A stretch of DNA of 64,000 nt from positions 1-64,000 of the forward strand of contig NZ_JAUSUG010000016.1 of NCBI RefSeq assembly GCF_030813435.1, in the 5' to 3' direction. The translations under genes and the position numbers were made by a program. The notes beneath the pieces were generated by a model. It saw only the letters and a list, made by a program, of their open reading frames with translations, had not been told where the DNA came from and searched no databases. The stretch is from Evansella vedderi. GTDB lineage: Bacteria; Bacillota; Bacilli; Bacillales; Salisediminibacteriaceae. Every line of letters starts with the position of its first letter. Positions within the stretch are counted from its first letter, which is position 1. Below, piece after piece: positions 26,239 to 34,712 of the stretch.

Positions 26239-26403
26239 ATGCGGGAAGAAGTAGGTCAATGTAAAATGTGTGGAACGAAAATTTTATGTCTTGATGGCTT
26301 TTTTAATGGGATTATCGATTCAGATGGTCTACTTACCTGTTTTTTATGTGATTCAGTTAGTAAGGGAGAGGAAATGGAAGGATGTCAAGGGAATAATGTT
26401 TAA
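26239..26403 (+). CDS. Small protein with two CxxC pairs
   Basis: An ATG at 26239 with GGGTAGGGGG eight bases upstream opens a 54-codon frame. The product carries CKMC (residues 8-11) and TCFLC (residues 38-42), a zinc-ribbon-like spacing, and is otherwise acidic. It was too short for a standard ORF cut-off. It resembles the small GapA-binding/SR1P-type peptides of Bacillus in size and opening (MREEVGQCKMCG), but this is only an impression. It lies between the MFS and SRPBCC genes on the same strand. Confidence 0.6.
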   Translation: MREEVGQCKMCGTKILCLDGFFNGIIDSDGLLTCFLCDSVSKGEEMEGCQGNNV

Positions 26404-26430
26404 AAAATAATAGGGGATGAGGGGAAAATT

Positions 26431-26868
26431 ATGGTGTCTAAATCTTACATTTATGAAGTGTTTATCAAAACTTCACCTGTGCAACTATGGGAAGTTCTAA
26501 CGAATGGTGATTTCACGAAACAGTGTGTCGGTGCTAGAGAGTTTCGTTCGGAATGGAAAGTAGGAGCGAAAATAGAGGCATGGTTGAGTGATGGCAAACT
26601 AGACGGAAAAGGGAAGGTATTAGCAGTGAGGCCCTACAAATTACTCATTTATAACTGGAACGATGCTGGTGATGATTTAAAACCTTCCATTATTACGTAT
26701 AGATTAGAAGAATTGGAGAACGAGAACGTTGTGAAGTTCACATTAATTCATGAAAATCTATTAGGTAGAGGGACCAGTTATTGGCCTGTTGTCATCTCTG
26801 ATATTAAGACATTACTTGAAACGGGAAGTTCCATGTTTAAGGAAGTGGATCGAGTGACTTTAAACTAG
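26431..26868 (+). CDS. SRPBCC/AHSA1-family protein
   Basis: The 145-residue protein starts with YIYEVFIKTSPVQLWEVLT, the standard opening of AHSA1-type START-fold proteins, and continues with GAKIEAWLSDGK. These proteins have a hydrophobic pocket and bind lipids or small hydrophobic ligands, or assist chaperones. Many in Bacillus are paired with ArsR-type regulators; none is adjacent here. GGGGATGAGGGG precedes the ATG. Confidence 0.82.
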   Translation: MVSKSYIYEVFIKTSPVQLWEVLTNGDFTKQCVGAREFRSEWKVGAKIEAWLSDGKLDGKGKVLAVRPYKLLIYNWNDAGDDLKPSIITYRLEELENENVVKFTLIHENLLGRGTSYWPVVISDIKTLLETGSSMFKEVDRVTLN

Positions 26869-27117
26869 TTTCGGAGAAATGGAATATAGTAAAGTATTAA
26901 AATTTAATGAAATTAAAAAAGCGTTGCCTTCATTTTGATAACCTTGAAGGTAACGCTTATGGTGTTTTGTTTCCTGGTTTCTTAGCTTTTCTTTCTTTGT
27001 TTTCGTTTTTCTTACGTGTGTACTGAAGGCTGCTTGATGTCCTCGTGAGTTTGTAACATCCCGTTTGGTTGTTCGCAAAACAAAATCCCTTTTCTTTTTA
27101 GCATTTGATTTCGCCAT
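26860..27117 (-). CDS. Small basic protein of unknown function, C-terminus doubtful
   Basis: The N-terminal 50 residues (MAKSNAKKKRDFVLRTTKRD, then SRGHQAAFSTHVRKTKTKKEKL) are strongly basic and resemble a conserved small hypothetical protein of Bacillus. The frame as given has 85 residues and its stop lies beyond the terminator hairpin at 26920-26957. One base out of frame, a TAA occurs just before that hairpin. The true protein probably ends near residue 55, implying an indel here or in the family. A GGGAG site lies upstream of ATG. Confidence 0.55.
   Translation of the reverse strand: MAKSNAKKKRDFVLRTTKRDVTNSRGHQAAFSTHVRKTKTKKEKLRNQETKHHKRYLQGYQNEGNAFLISLNFNTLLYSISPKLV
26919..26958. terminator. 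Bidirectional terminator
   Basis: AAGCGTTGCCTTCA pairs with TGAAGGTAACGCTT; on the minus strand a T6 run follows the stem. It serves the small basic protein gene and probably the SRPBCC gene. Confidence 0.75.
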
Positions 27118-27317
27118 TTCATTTTCACTCCCTTAAGGTTTATATTATAACTAAAATATGGAAAAAGGGGAAGGGATTCATATTAAAATAGTAGTACTCT
27201 TTTTCCCCATGATCGAGAAAAATAGTGTTAATATTGGAATTGAAATGAAGAAACAGCCTTTTCAAAGGTAGATTGAACACGTCTTATAATAGAATAATAT
27301 AGTTAAAGGAGAGCCAA

Positions 27318-28100
27318 ATGAACAAATTTGAAAACCTAGAAGAATACGATGATCCAATTTTATATGATAAAGAAAATGATGCCTACAGAGAAGATGTAAC
27401 AATTTTATTAAAATGGGCAGCTAAAGCAGCAGCTGGTGTAATTATTGATTTGGCCTGTGGTACTGGACGAGCAACCATTCCTTTAGCTTTAGAAGGTTTT
27501 CATCTGATAGGGGTAGACGTACATAACGGAATGTTAATGGAAGCAAAAAAGAAGGCATTAAATCTTCATTTAAATATAAAGTGGGTTAAACAGGATTGTA
27601 CTAATTTGGATTTAGGTATAAAGAGCAAATTTATATATTCAGTTGGAAATTCATTTCAGCATTTCCTAACAAACGATGCTCAAGATGGTTTTCTAATATC
27701 TGTAAACAGGCACTTAGAAAGGGAGGGTATCTTTATTTTTGGAACTAGGTTTCCTAGTGAAGAAGAATTACTGCAACAAAATGAAGAAGAGTACTGGAGG
27801 TCTTATATTGATAAGGAAACGAATAATAAGGTTGATGTTTATACTGTCAGCAGTTACGACCCTTTAAATCAAGTACAGCACAATATGACCATAAGGAAGT
27901 ATATAGATTCAACTGGAGAAATTGTAGATGAAGTAAGGACGAATATAGGTTTACGTTATGTGTACCCAAAAGAAATGGAAAGAATACTGATGATAAATGG
28001 ATTTGAGATAACTCAAATTTACAAAGACTGGAATGAAAGTCCTTTAACAGAAGATAGTCATCAAATGATTTATGTTTGTAAAAAGACCAGAGAGTTATAG
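27318..28100 (+). CDS. Class I SAM-dependent methyltransferase
   Basis: The 260-residue protein has motif I as IIDLACGTGRATIPLAL (residues 42-58), an acidic residue after beta-2 (IGVDVHNGML) and the motif near WVKQDCTNLDLG. It methylates an unknown small molecule. It starts behind AAAGGAGAG and stands alone, with a strong terminator (28117-28150) after it. Confidence 0.85.
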   Translation: MNKFENLEEYDDPILYDKENDAYREDVTILLKWAAKAAAGVIIDLACGTGRATIPLALEGFHLIGVDVHNGMLMEAKKKALNLHLNIKWVKQDCTNLDLGIKSKFIYSVGNSFQHFLTNDAQDGFLISVNRHLEREGIFIFGTRFPSEEELLQQNEEEYWRSYIDKETNNKVDVYTVSSYDPLNQVQHNMTIRKYIDSTGEIVDEVRTNIGLRYVYPKEMERILMINGFEITQIYKDWNESPLTEDSHQMIYVCKKTREL

Positions 28101-28116
28101 AAACTATCAAGTTAAA

Positions 28117-28150
28117 AAATGGCTTGGGATGGATCCCAAGCCATTTTTTA
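28117..28150. terminator. Bidirectional terminator
   Basis: AAATGGCTTGGGAT pairs perfectly with ATCCCAAGCCATTT around GG, with T-runs on both strands. It separates the convergent methyltransferase and SgrR-like genes. Confidence 0.9.
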
Positions 28151-28157
28151 AGATGTC

Positions 28158-29933
28158 CTACTTATACCAAAGCTTGTGGTAATTTAAACGATTATAGCGG
28201 TTTATTTCAATACCTTGGAGCCTTTCGTCTGCCTCTACATTAATGTGAATTTTCCGTTGATATAAGAAAATAACATAATAATTATCTAATAAAAAATTTT
28301 CAATGTTTCTTAAATTTTCATAGGCGGTTTGTGTGTCAGGACTTTGTCTGACGGTAGTAATTAAGGAGTCTAGATGAACCTTTGCTTCTGGTGGCATGGT
28401 GTTGCAAATATAGCTAGTTTCAGATGTAATAGCATTTAACATGGAAACTAATGGGTTTTCACCTAAACCGACACCTGCAATAATGATATCTGTTTTTTCC
28501 ATATGTTCTTTTTTGTGCAGTTCGTTAATATCTACGTAATTCGTTTCCAACGTGATACCCATTTCCTTAAATACTTCCTTGAATACCCCTAATTCAAAAC
28601 CGAAATAAGCATTATGCTCAAGGCATGTAGAAGTTAGTGTTAAGGTTTTTCCTTTAAGGCCATTGGCATGAAACCAAGCTTTCGCCTCCTGTACATTAGC
28701 GTGCTGCCTCAGAATTCCTGCATTTTCATCAATGAAACTATCTGGGAACCAAACGGCATGGTACGGATGGTTCTGAAATAATTTTGAGCGATCAATAGCA
28801 TGGGAGAGCATTTTTCGAAAATCAGGATGTTTGTGTAGACCTTCCTTTTGATGGTTAACCACAAGGTATACACCCCCAAGTCGTGGGGGAAACCAATCAT
28901 AATGCTTAATGTCTGTGGTATGTTTTCCAACAATTCGATAATGAACCTGTCGCCTTGGTGGTAATGGTGAATTAGGTATACTGTAAAGCTCTACTTTATC
29001 TAATAGTGGACGATATCCGAAATAGTGGGTAAAAGCCTTTAATACCATATGGCCATTCCGGTGCCTCGTGATCTCATAAGGACCAGTTCCAATAGGGTGT
29101 TTTCGAAATCTCTCTTTATCTTTTTCATAGAGATGGACTGGAATCATCATTGCTTTATGATCTGTGAATAAATGTAAAAGCATTTGGTTGGGTGAATTTA
29201 AATGAATCTCGATAATCGTGGTAGAGACAATATTGATTTTCTTAATGTCATTTAAAATATCTAACTTCCAGCCATCCCGTTGATGATCCTTCCAAAAAAG
29301 AATATTTTCTTTTACTGTTTTTGACGTTAACGGGCTCCCATCATGAAACAAAACTCCTTTTCTTATGTAAAAACGCCAGATCCTCCCATTGTCCTCTGAG
29401 TCCCAATGGTGGGCGATTTCGGGGTGAAAGGTTTTATCGTAATGGGAATAAGTAATTAGACGATTATAAACATGCTCCACTAGATGTCCTTCATGCCTTG
29501 TTGAAATATAACAAGGGACAAGGGTGTGAATAGGTTGGTAGTATGGATAGCTTAGGGTGTCTAAACCATCTTCTTGTTGGTGAGAAGGTGTCCAATTAAA
29601 TTGGCCTTCTAGCCATTCCACGAAAGAGGCCCCCAACTCCTTTTGACTTTCCATCCATTTAAGTGCTTGTGGGATATCTCCGTTATGTATCCAAGTTTGA
29701 ACTTGCTGTTCTTCAATTTCGTTCGGCTTCAATAGGAAGGTTAAGCTTGTGGCTTTCCCTCTCCCTGGATTTGGTATCCATTCTATCCAATTCTTTTCTT
29801 TCATTTGTTTCACAATAGATTTGGCATGGCGGTCAGAGCACTTCAGCTTTTGCGCAACCTCAGAAATAAATACTTTTTTACTCCCTGGCCCCCAAGATTG
29901 ATAAAGGGTGAAGTAATGTTCTTCTAATTTCAT
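28158..29933 (-). CDS. SgrR-like transcriptional regulator (HTH plus solute-binding domain)
   Basis: The 591-residue protein has an N-terminal winged HTH (about residues 1-90: SEVAQKLKCSDRHAKSIVKQMKEKNW) and a large C-terminal domain of the oligopeptide-binding (SBP_bac_5) family (about 100-560), with FHPEIAHHWDSEDNGRIW and HPIGTGPYEI. It lacks a signal peptide, as expected for a cytoplasmic SgrR-type regulator that senses a small ligand. In enterobacteria SgrR responds to sugar-phosphate stress. It is divergent from the MFS exporter at 30084, so control of that gene is likely. Confidence 0.87.
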   Translation of the reverse strand: MKLEEHYFTLYQSWGPGSKKVFISEVAQKLKCSDRHAKSIVKQMKEKNWIEWIPNPGRGKATSLTFLLKPNEIEEQQVQTWIHNGDIPQALKWMESQKELGASFVEWLEGQFNWTPSHQQEDGLDTLSYPYYQPIHTLVPCYISTRHEGHLVEHVYNRLITYSHYDKTFHPEIAHHWDSEDNGRIWRFYIRKGVLFHDGSPLTSKTVKENILFWKDHQRDGWKLDILNDIKKINIVSTTIIEIHLNSPNQMLLHLFTDHKAMMIPVHLYEKDKERFRKHPIGTGPYEITRHRNGHMVLKAFTHYFGYRPLLDKVELYSIPNSPLPPRRQVHYRIVGKHTTDIKHYDWFPPRLGGVYLVVNHQKEGLHKHPDFRKMLSHAIDRSKLFQNHPYHAVWFPDSFIDENAGILRQHANVQEAKAWFHANGLKGKTLTLTSTCLEHNAYFGFELGVFKEVFKEMGITLETNYVDINELHKKEHMEKTDIIIAGVGLGENPLVSMLNAITSETSYICNTMPPEAKVHLDSLITTVRQSPDTQTAYENLRNIENFLLDNYYVIFLYQRKIHINVEADERLQGIEINRYNRLNYHKLWYK

Positions 29934-30083
29934 CCTGTTTTGTTCCCCTTTCTCTAAAAGGTGAAGTGTTTCTTTAATTCATTTAGGGTCTTTTTCTTCC
30001 TGTTTTATCTTTGTACCATAGAAATTGGAAATAATCTATAAATTCTATGAAATTGATAATTTTACATTAGGGGGTTAGGTAAG

Positions 30084-31313
30084 ATGGAAGCAACAAAAAA
30101 GATAAAGACAAAGCTTAAAACTACATCTCTTTGTAAAAATAAAAATTTCCTTTTCTTATGGGGAGGAAGTGCTATCTCTTTATTTGGCTTGCAAATCTAT
30201 ATGATTGTGATGCCCTTATTAATCTATGATCTCTCCCAAAGTGCTCTGGCAATGAGTGGGATAAGGGTAATGGAGATATTGCCGAATGTACTTTTAGGAA
30301 TGGTTGCTGGGGTTATTGTGGACAGGGTCCATCGAAAGAAGATCATGACCATTACGGTTCTCGTTCAATGGTTGGCTATTGGAGGAATTTTGTTACTACT
30401 CCTTTCCCAAGGAATTCAGCTTTGGTCCTTATTTTTATTAGGATTCCTATTTTCCGGCTCAGGCTACTTTTTTGGTAATGCTTATCATTCTTCCCTTCCA
30501 CAAATAATTGCCAAAGAACAATTAACGGAAGCTAATGCGAAGCTTAGTTTTATGGATACAATGATTCGTATGGTTGGTCCTGGAATAACGGGATTTATTC
30601 TTGCTGCCACCACCTTTGAAGGGACACTGTTCATACAATTTATTTGTATTTCCATACTATTGATTTTTTTAACAAAAATAAGAATACCTCCAGTGGAACG
30701 TCAAAATACAAGGAATAGCTTTTGGATGGATTTAAAAGAGGGGATTAAGGAACTATTCGGTAATAAATTGTTGTTAACACCAACCATTGCCATTCTGTTT
30801 GTGAATCTTGCGTCTAGTATGGTTATTGGTGTGCTTCTATTTTTTGCTGTAGATATCATAGGTGCTACGGAATCTCAAATTGGATTAATGTTAAGCTTCG
30901 GTGCATTAGGTGGTTTGTTAGGGGCCTTAGCGGTTAAAAAAATATTAAATTATATTCCAAGGGGAAAGCTATTTACTTACTCCTTAGTCATTGAAATCAT
31001 TGGGTTCACCATTCTAATTTTTGCTAATACATGGTGGGTGATTGGTATTTCCCTCGCTATTCGTACCTTTGCTGTTTCTATCGTTAACATCATTTATTTA
31101 GCAGCTCGACAGGAGTTTACTCCGAATCATTTGTTAGGGAGAGTATCTGGAACCTCCTCCATGTTAATGAAACTTGCCATGCCGGTGGGGTTGCTTTTTG
31201 CAGGAATATGGGCAGAAATACTTCCAATTCGACCACTATTTCTTATAACCGTTGTCATCGTATCGATCATCTTCATGGGCTTATTGAGAACACGTTTTTA
31301 TCAGGTTACATAA
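30084..31313 (+). CDS. MFS exporter divergent from SgrR-like regulator
   Basis: The 409-residue protein has about 12 membrane segments and is typical of MFS_3/enterobactin- or macrolide-exporter-like proteins: NFLFLWGGSAISLFGLQIYM near residue 20, GVIVDRVHRKKIM (motif A, near 84) and RTFAVSIVNIIYLAARQEFTP (near 330). The exported compound is unknown. It has AGGGGG upstream of ATG. The intergenic gap with the regulator is about 150 bp and probably holds the shared control region. Confidence 0.85.
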   Translation: MEATKKIKTKLKTTSLCKNKNFLFLWGGSAISLFGLQIYMIVMPLLIYDLSQSALAMSGIRVMEILPNVLLGMVAGVIVDRVHRKKIMTITVLVQWLAIGGILLLLLSQGIQLWSLFLLGFLFSGSGYFFGNAYHSSLPQIIAKEQLTEANAKLSFMDTMIRMVGPGITGFILAATTFEGTLFIQFICISILLIFLTKIRIPPVERQNTRNSFWMDLKEGIKELFGNKLLLTPTIAILFVNLASSMVIGVLLFFAVDIIGATESQIGLMLSFGALGGLLGALAVKKILNYIPRGKLFTYSLVIEIIGFTILIFANTWWVIGISLAIRTFAVSIVNIIYLAARQEFTPNHLLGRVSGTSSMLMKLAMPVGLLFAGIWAEILPIRPLFLITVVIVSIIFMGLLRTRFYQVT

Positions 31314-31412
31314 AAAAGGCAGTGAAGTAAGTTCTAGATACAATATTCGTGGCTGTTAAGAAACCGAACTTTTTGAACAGCCTCTGTTAATAAATATTCC
31401 ATTTATAAGCAA

Positions 31413-32039
31413 TTGGGAGATGCTGGTGGAATCCCGATAATGTTACCGTTGATCACAGATAAAGATATGATCCTAAGATTAGCCAAAACTTTTGATGGCT
31501 TTCTATTTACAGGCGGTCACGATATAAATCCAGAGTTGTATGGTGAAGAAATAGAGGATTTTAGTGGGGAATTGTGCAATGAACGAGACATTATGGAGGC
31601 GATTCTTTTTAGTAAAGTAGTAGAATTGGATAAACCAGCATTAGGGATTTGTCGTGGTCTGCAATTATTTAATGTCTTGCTAGGCGGAACACTATATCAG
31701 GACATTCCAACCCAACTGAGTGTGAGTCATATTCAACATAAGCAAAAGCCACCATACACGAAACCTGTTCACAATGTTTACATAGCAAAAGATACCTTGC
31801 TTTATCATCTTCTTCAAACAGATTCTTTAAAAGTAAATAGTTATCATCATCAGGGAATTAAGAATTTATCGGAACAGCTAATGTCTGCCGCCAATGCTGA
31901 AGATGGGTTGATAGAAGCAGTTGTCATGCCAAATAAAAAATTTATTTTAGCTGTTCAATGGCACCCTGAGTTTAACTACAAGTTGGACGATTATAACTTT
32001 AAACTGTTTTTAGAATTTGTAAGAGCATGTAAATGCTAA
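31413..32039 (+). pseudogene. Gamma-glutamyl-GABA hydrolase-like (PuuD/class I glutaminase), 5'-truncated
   Basis: From a TTG at 31413 the frame gives 208 residues that align from AGGIPIMLPLI onward with PuuD-type hydrolases. The catalytic Cys lies in LGICRGLQLFNVLLGG (near residue 84), and the late VQWHPEF supplies the His-Glu pair. The usual first 30 residues (MKPxIGIT...) are absent: upstream the frame holds a TGA at 31374-31376 and no good start or ribosome binding site. It is probably a remnant, although a shortened protein cannot be excluded. It follows the exporter by about 100 bp. Confidence 0.6.
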
Positions 32040-32053
32040 GTAAGTATGACGGA

Positions 32054-32100
32054 GCCCTAGTGCATTAAATTTATAATGCACTAGGGCTTCGCTTATTTTT
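32054..32100. terminator. Bidirectional terminator
   Basis: GCCCTAGTGCATTA pairs perfectly with TAATGCACTAGGGC around AAATTTA-type loop, followed by TTCGCTTATTTTT. Confidence 0.88.
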
Positions 32101-32105
32101 CAGAT

Positions 32106-33218
32106 TTAAGAAAACCTTTCTGGATTAAAAGCTGTTTGTGTAGATGGGTCTAATGGTTTTCCAGAAATTATGTCCGCAACCGCTTCTCCAGTACGTGCGC
32201 TCAATAAAATACCATTGCGGTAATGCCCAGTAGCGAAAATGATATGAGGAGCGTCCTCCAGAGGTCCCAGTAGTGGAAAGCCATCCTGGGTTGCTGGTCG
32301 AAGTCCTGCCCATGTGTGAAAAGGAGTCTTTGCCTCTAAAAATGGAAGGATTCGTTTGTTCCAATTAACAAGTCGGGAAATACCTTTTTCTGTGACATCT
32401 GTGGAAAAACCAGCAATATCTTCTGAGGCACCATTTACTAACGTACCATTTGCTTTTGGAACTAGGTATCCTTGACTACTCGTTATAATATGATTTACTT
32501 TTTCTGGCTCAAGTTTGTATGCGCAAATTTGCCCGCGGATTGGGAATACAGGGATTCGAATCTGAAAGGTTTCTTCTAATTCTTGAGCCCAAGCCCCAGA
32601 GCAAATAACGAGGCGGTCCCCGGTATATTGATTACCATCCTCCGTTTTAAGAATAGGGGTAGATTTCCATTCTTCTACTGTAACGGTTCCCGTTTGTTCG
32701 ATAATAGTCACACCGTTGTTCTGACAGGCAATTTTTAATGCTCTGACATATTCAGGAGCAAATACGTGACTTTCTTCCTTAGAATAAATCCCAGCAATCA
32801 CAGCATCTGATAGATTTGGTTCCAGTGATTTCAACTGTTCCTTATCTACGATTTCAGCATCAGACCCAAACTCTTTTTGCCAAGCAATTCTAGTCTCTAG
32901 GGGAAGAATGTCCGATTCATGGTAGACGACATGAATACTTCCGCTCTCTGTATATTCAAAGTCGATTTCCGAAGCATCTTTCACATCCTGCTGCCACTCC
33001 TTGAACATTCGTAAACTGTTTAAGCAAAACTTGAAAAAAGGATCAGGATCTTCCCCAATTTCCGTGTATGGTGCGAGCATCCCAGCAGCCGCACCAGATG
33101 CCTGCCCTCCACATGTTGTTTTTTCGAGTATTGTAACCTCATGTCCGCGGCGACTTAAAGAAAAAGCCGTAGCTAATCCAATCACACCTCCGCCTAGAAC
33201 GATTATGTGTTCTTTCAT
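32106..33218 (-). CDS. thiO: Glycine oxidase ThiO
   Basis: The 370-residue flavoenzyme has an N-terminal dinucleotide-binding motif IIVLGGGVIGLATAFSLSRRG (here residues 4-24, key GGGVIG), GGQASGAAAGMLAPYTE, and C-terminal WAGLRPATQDGFPLLG and GHYRNGILL motifs of the DAO/ThiO family. It oxidises glycine to iminoacetate for the thiazole moiety of thiamine. It lies downstream of thiG on the same strand but separated by 395 bp of repeat array, where thiS is often found. GGAGGG precedes the ATG. Confidence 0.92.
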   Translation of the reverse strand: MKEHIIVLGGGVIGLATAFSLSRRGHEVTILEKTTCGGQASGAAAGMLAPYTEIGEDPDPFFKFCLNSLRMFKEWQQDVKDASEIDFEYTESGSIHVVYHESDILPLETRIAWQKEFGSDAEIVDKEQLKSLEPNLSDAVIAGIYSKEESHVFAPEYVRALKIACQNNGVTIIEQTGTVTVEEWKSTPILKTEDGNQYTGDRLVICSGAWAQELEETFQIRIPVFPIRGQICAYKLEPEKVNHIITSSQGYLVPKANGTLVNGASEDIAGFSTDVTEKGISRLVNWNKRILPFLEAKTPFHTWAGLRPATQDGFPLLGPLEDAPHIIFATGHYRNGILLSARTGEAVADIISGKPLDPSTQTAFNPERFS

Positions 33219-33289
33219 ATGTGGCCCTCCGTTATATTATAATTCATGGTAATGGATTCACTGACGTTTACCTAACTTGCAACAGGGGG

Positions 33290-33601
33290 AGGTTTTTCAC
33301 TGCCCCAAATGCAAGAGTTTACTGGATTTCATGCACAGCAACTCCTGTCCAGTACATGAAATTGGGTCCAGTTGCTATTTTAGTGCACCAAACGTGCCCT
33401 CTACTGCACGAAGTTATTGTTTTAAATGAATTTGGTGTACTACAGTCTCCGTCTAGTTTGCGAAATTGAATCCGGTTGCCGTTTTAGTACACTCAACGAG
33501 CCTTCCACTGCACGAATTTTTTGTTTCCACTGAATTTTATGCACAGCAGCCCCCACCCAGTGCACGAAAAAGATTCAAGTTAAAATTTTCGTGCACTCAC
33601 T
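33290..33601. repeat. Intergenic tandem array B, exactly 52-bp period
   Basis: Units begin at 33331 (ATGCACAGCA), 33383 (GTGCACCAAA), 33435 (GTGTACTACA), 33487 (GTACACTCAA) and 33539 (ATGCACAGCA), with a partial unit at 33591. Each has a second TGCACGAA-like word about 22 bp in. Units are 52 bp with strong divergence between them, so conservation is in a few words, notably the palindrome GTGCAC. The array fills the gap 33219-33613 between thiG and thiO. No thiS-like frame is visible in it. Confidence 0.85.
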
Positions 33602-33613
33602 CATCTCAACTGT

Positions 33614-34396
33614 TTAGTTAGAAATAAAGTCTTGCAAGCCACTAGAAGCGGTAGCGTATTTTTTCTTTGGAATTCTTCCAGCTTCATAGGACAATCGGCC
33701 GGCATCAATGGCATACTTCATGGCAAGTGCCATCTTTACTGGATCTTTTGCTTTCGCCACAGGTGTGTTCATTAGAACACCATCAGCACCCAATTCCATC
33801 ACCTGAGCCACATCCATGGCAGAACCTAAGCCGGCATCAACGATAATTGGTACATTCGCTTCCTCGATAATTAAGGACAAATTATAAGGGTTTAATACGC
33901 CGAGACCCGTACCAATTGGAGCTGCTCCTGGCATAACCGCTGCTGCACCTGCTTCTTCCAGGCGTTTACATAAAATGGGATCATCGGATGTATAAGGAAG
34001 TACGGTGAACCCTTCTTCAACAAGAATTTCCGTTGCCTTTAATGTTTCGATTGGATCTGGTAACAACGTTTTTTCATTGGCACTAATTTCTACCTTAATC
34101 CAATCACTTAAACCAGATGCTCTTGCTAAACGGGCAATTCGGACTGCCTCTTGAGCAGTCTTTGCACCGGATGTATTTGGGAGATAGGTGAAAGAATGAT
34201 CCTCTTCTAAATGCTGAAGAATGGCATCTTCGTCTGGATTTTCTAGATTCGCTCGGCGTATGGCAAATGTAAGCACGCTCGCACCAGATGCTCTTATTAC
34301 TTCATTTTGTACATAGGGATTCGGATAACGTCCCGTTCCTAGGAAAAAACGAGAGGAAAGTTCTACCCCTCCAATTATCAATTTCTTAGATTTCAT
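33614..34396 (-). CDS. thiG: Thiazole synthase ThiG
   Basis: This 260-residue TIM-barrel enzyme starts [20 protein letters not shown], and carries the Schiff-base lysine in WIKVEIS (near residue 104), [17 protein letters not shown], the phosphate loop [12 protein letters not shown] and [26 protein letters not shown] (given by segments). It condenses DXP, iminoacetate and ThiS thiocarboxylate into the thiazole. AGGAGGA precedes the ATG. I looked for a TPP riboswitch upstream and found none. thiS, thiF and thiD are not in the window. Confidence 0.94.
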   Translation of the reverse strand: MKSKKLIIGGVELSSRFFLGTGRYPNPYVQNEVIRASGASVLTFAIRRANLENPDEDAILQHLEEDHSFTYLPNTSGAKTAQEAVRIARLARASGLSDWIKVEISANEKTLLPDPIETLKATEILVEEGFTVLPYTSDDPILCKRLEEAGAAAVMPGAAPIGTGLGVLNPYNLSLIIEEANVPIIVDAGLGSAMDVAQVMELGADGVLMNTPVAKAKDPVKMALAMKYAIDAGRLSYEAGRIPKKKYATASSGLQDFISN

Positions 34397-34712
34397 TTGG
34401 TGATCCTCCTAAAAATAAATATATAAATTCATAGTTGTTCTCTTGATTGGATTCAGGGGAAAGAAGGATACCATCCTTTTCCCCATATTATTAAAAATAT
34501 ATACTTAAACATTCCATTATATTAGATTAATACAATCTACTAATATTGTAAAAGGTATTTGTGAAAATAGAAAGGAGAAAGGGTTTTTCATACTAAAGTG
34601 AAAGCAATCATTAAGGAAGAATATTGGATATATATGTTAAAATGATAATAAGAATTGAAAGAGGTTGTGACTTTGATTACTTGATAATATTGATTAAGGG
34701 ATGTGCATTTAG
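34397..34712. other. Intergenic gap without recognisable feature
   Basis: This AT-rich 316-bp stretch between divergent thiG and the membrane-anchored protein at 34713 must contain both promoters, but I see no riboswitch, repeat or reading frame that I can support. Confidence 0.5.

Noticed and set aside
34397-34500. TPP riboswitch upstream of thiG
   Set aside because: No CTGAGA or ACCTGA-type core was found on the minus strand before the thiG start.
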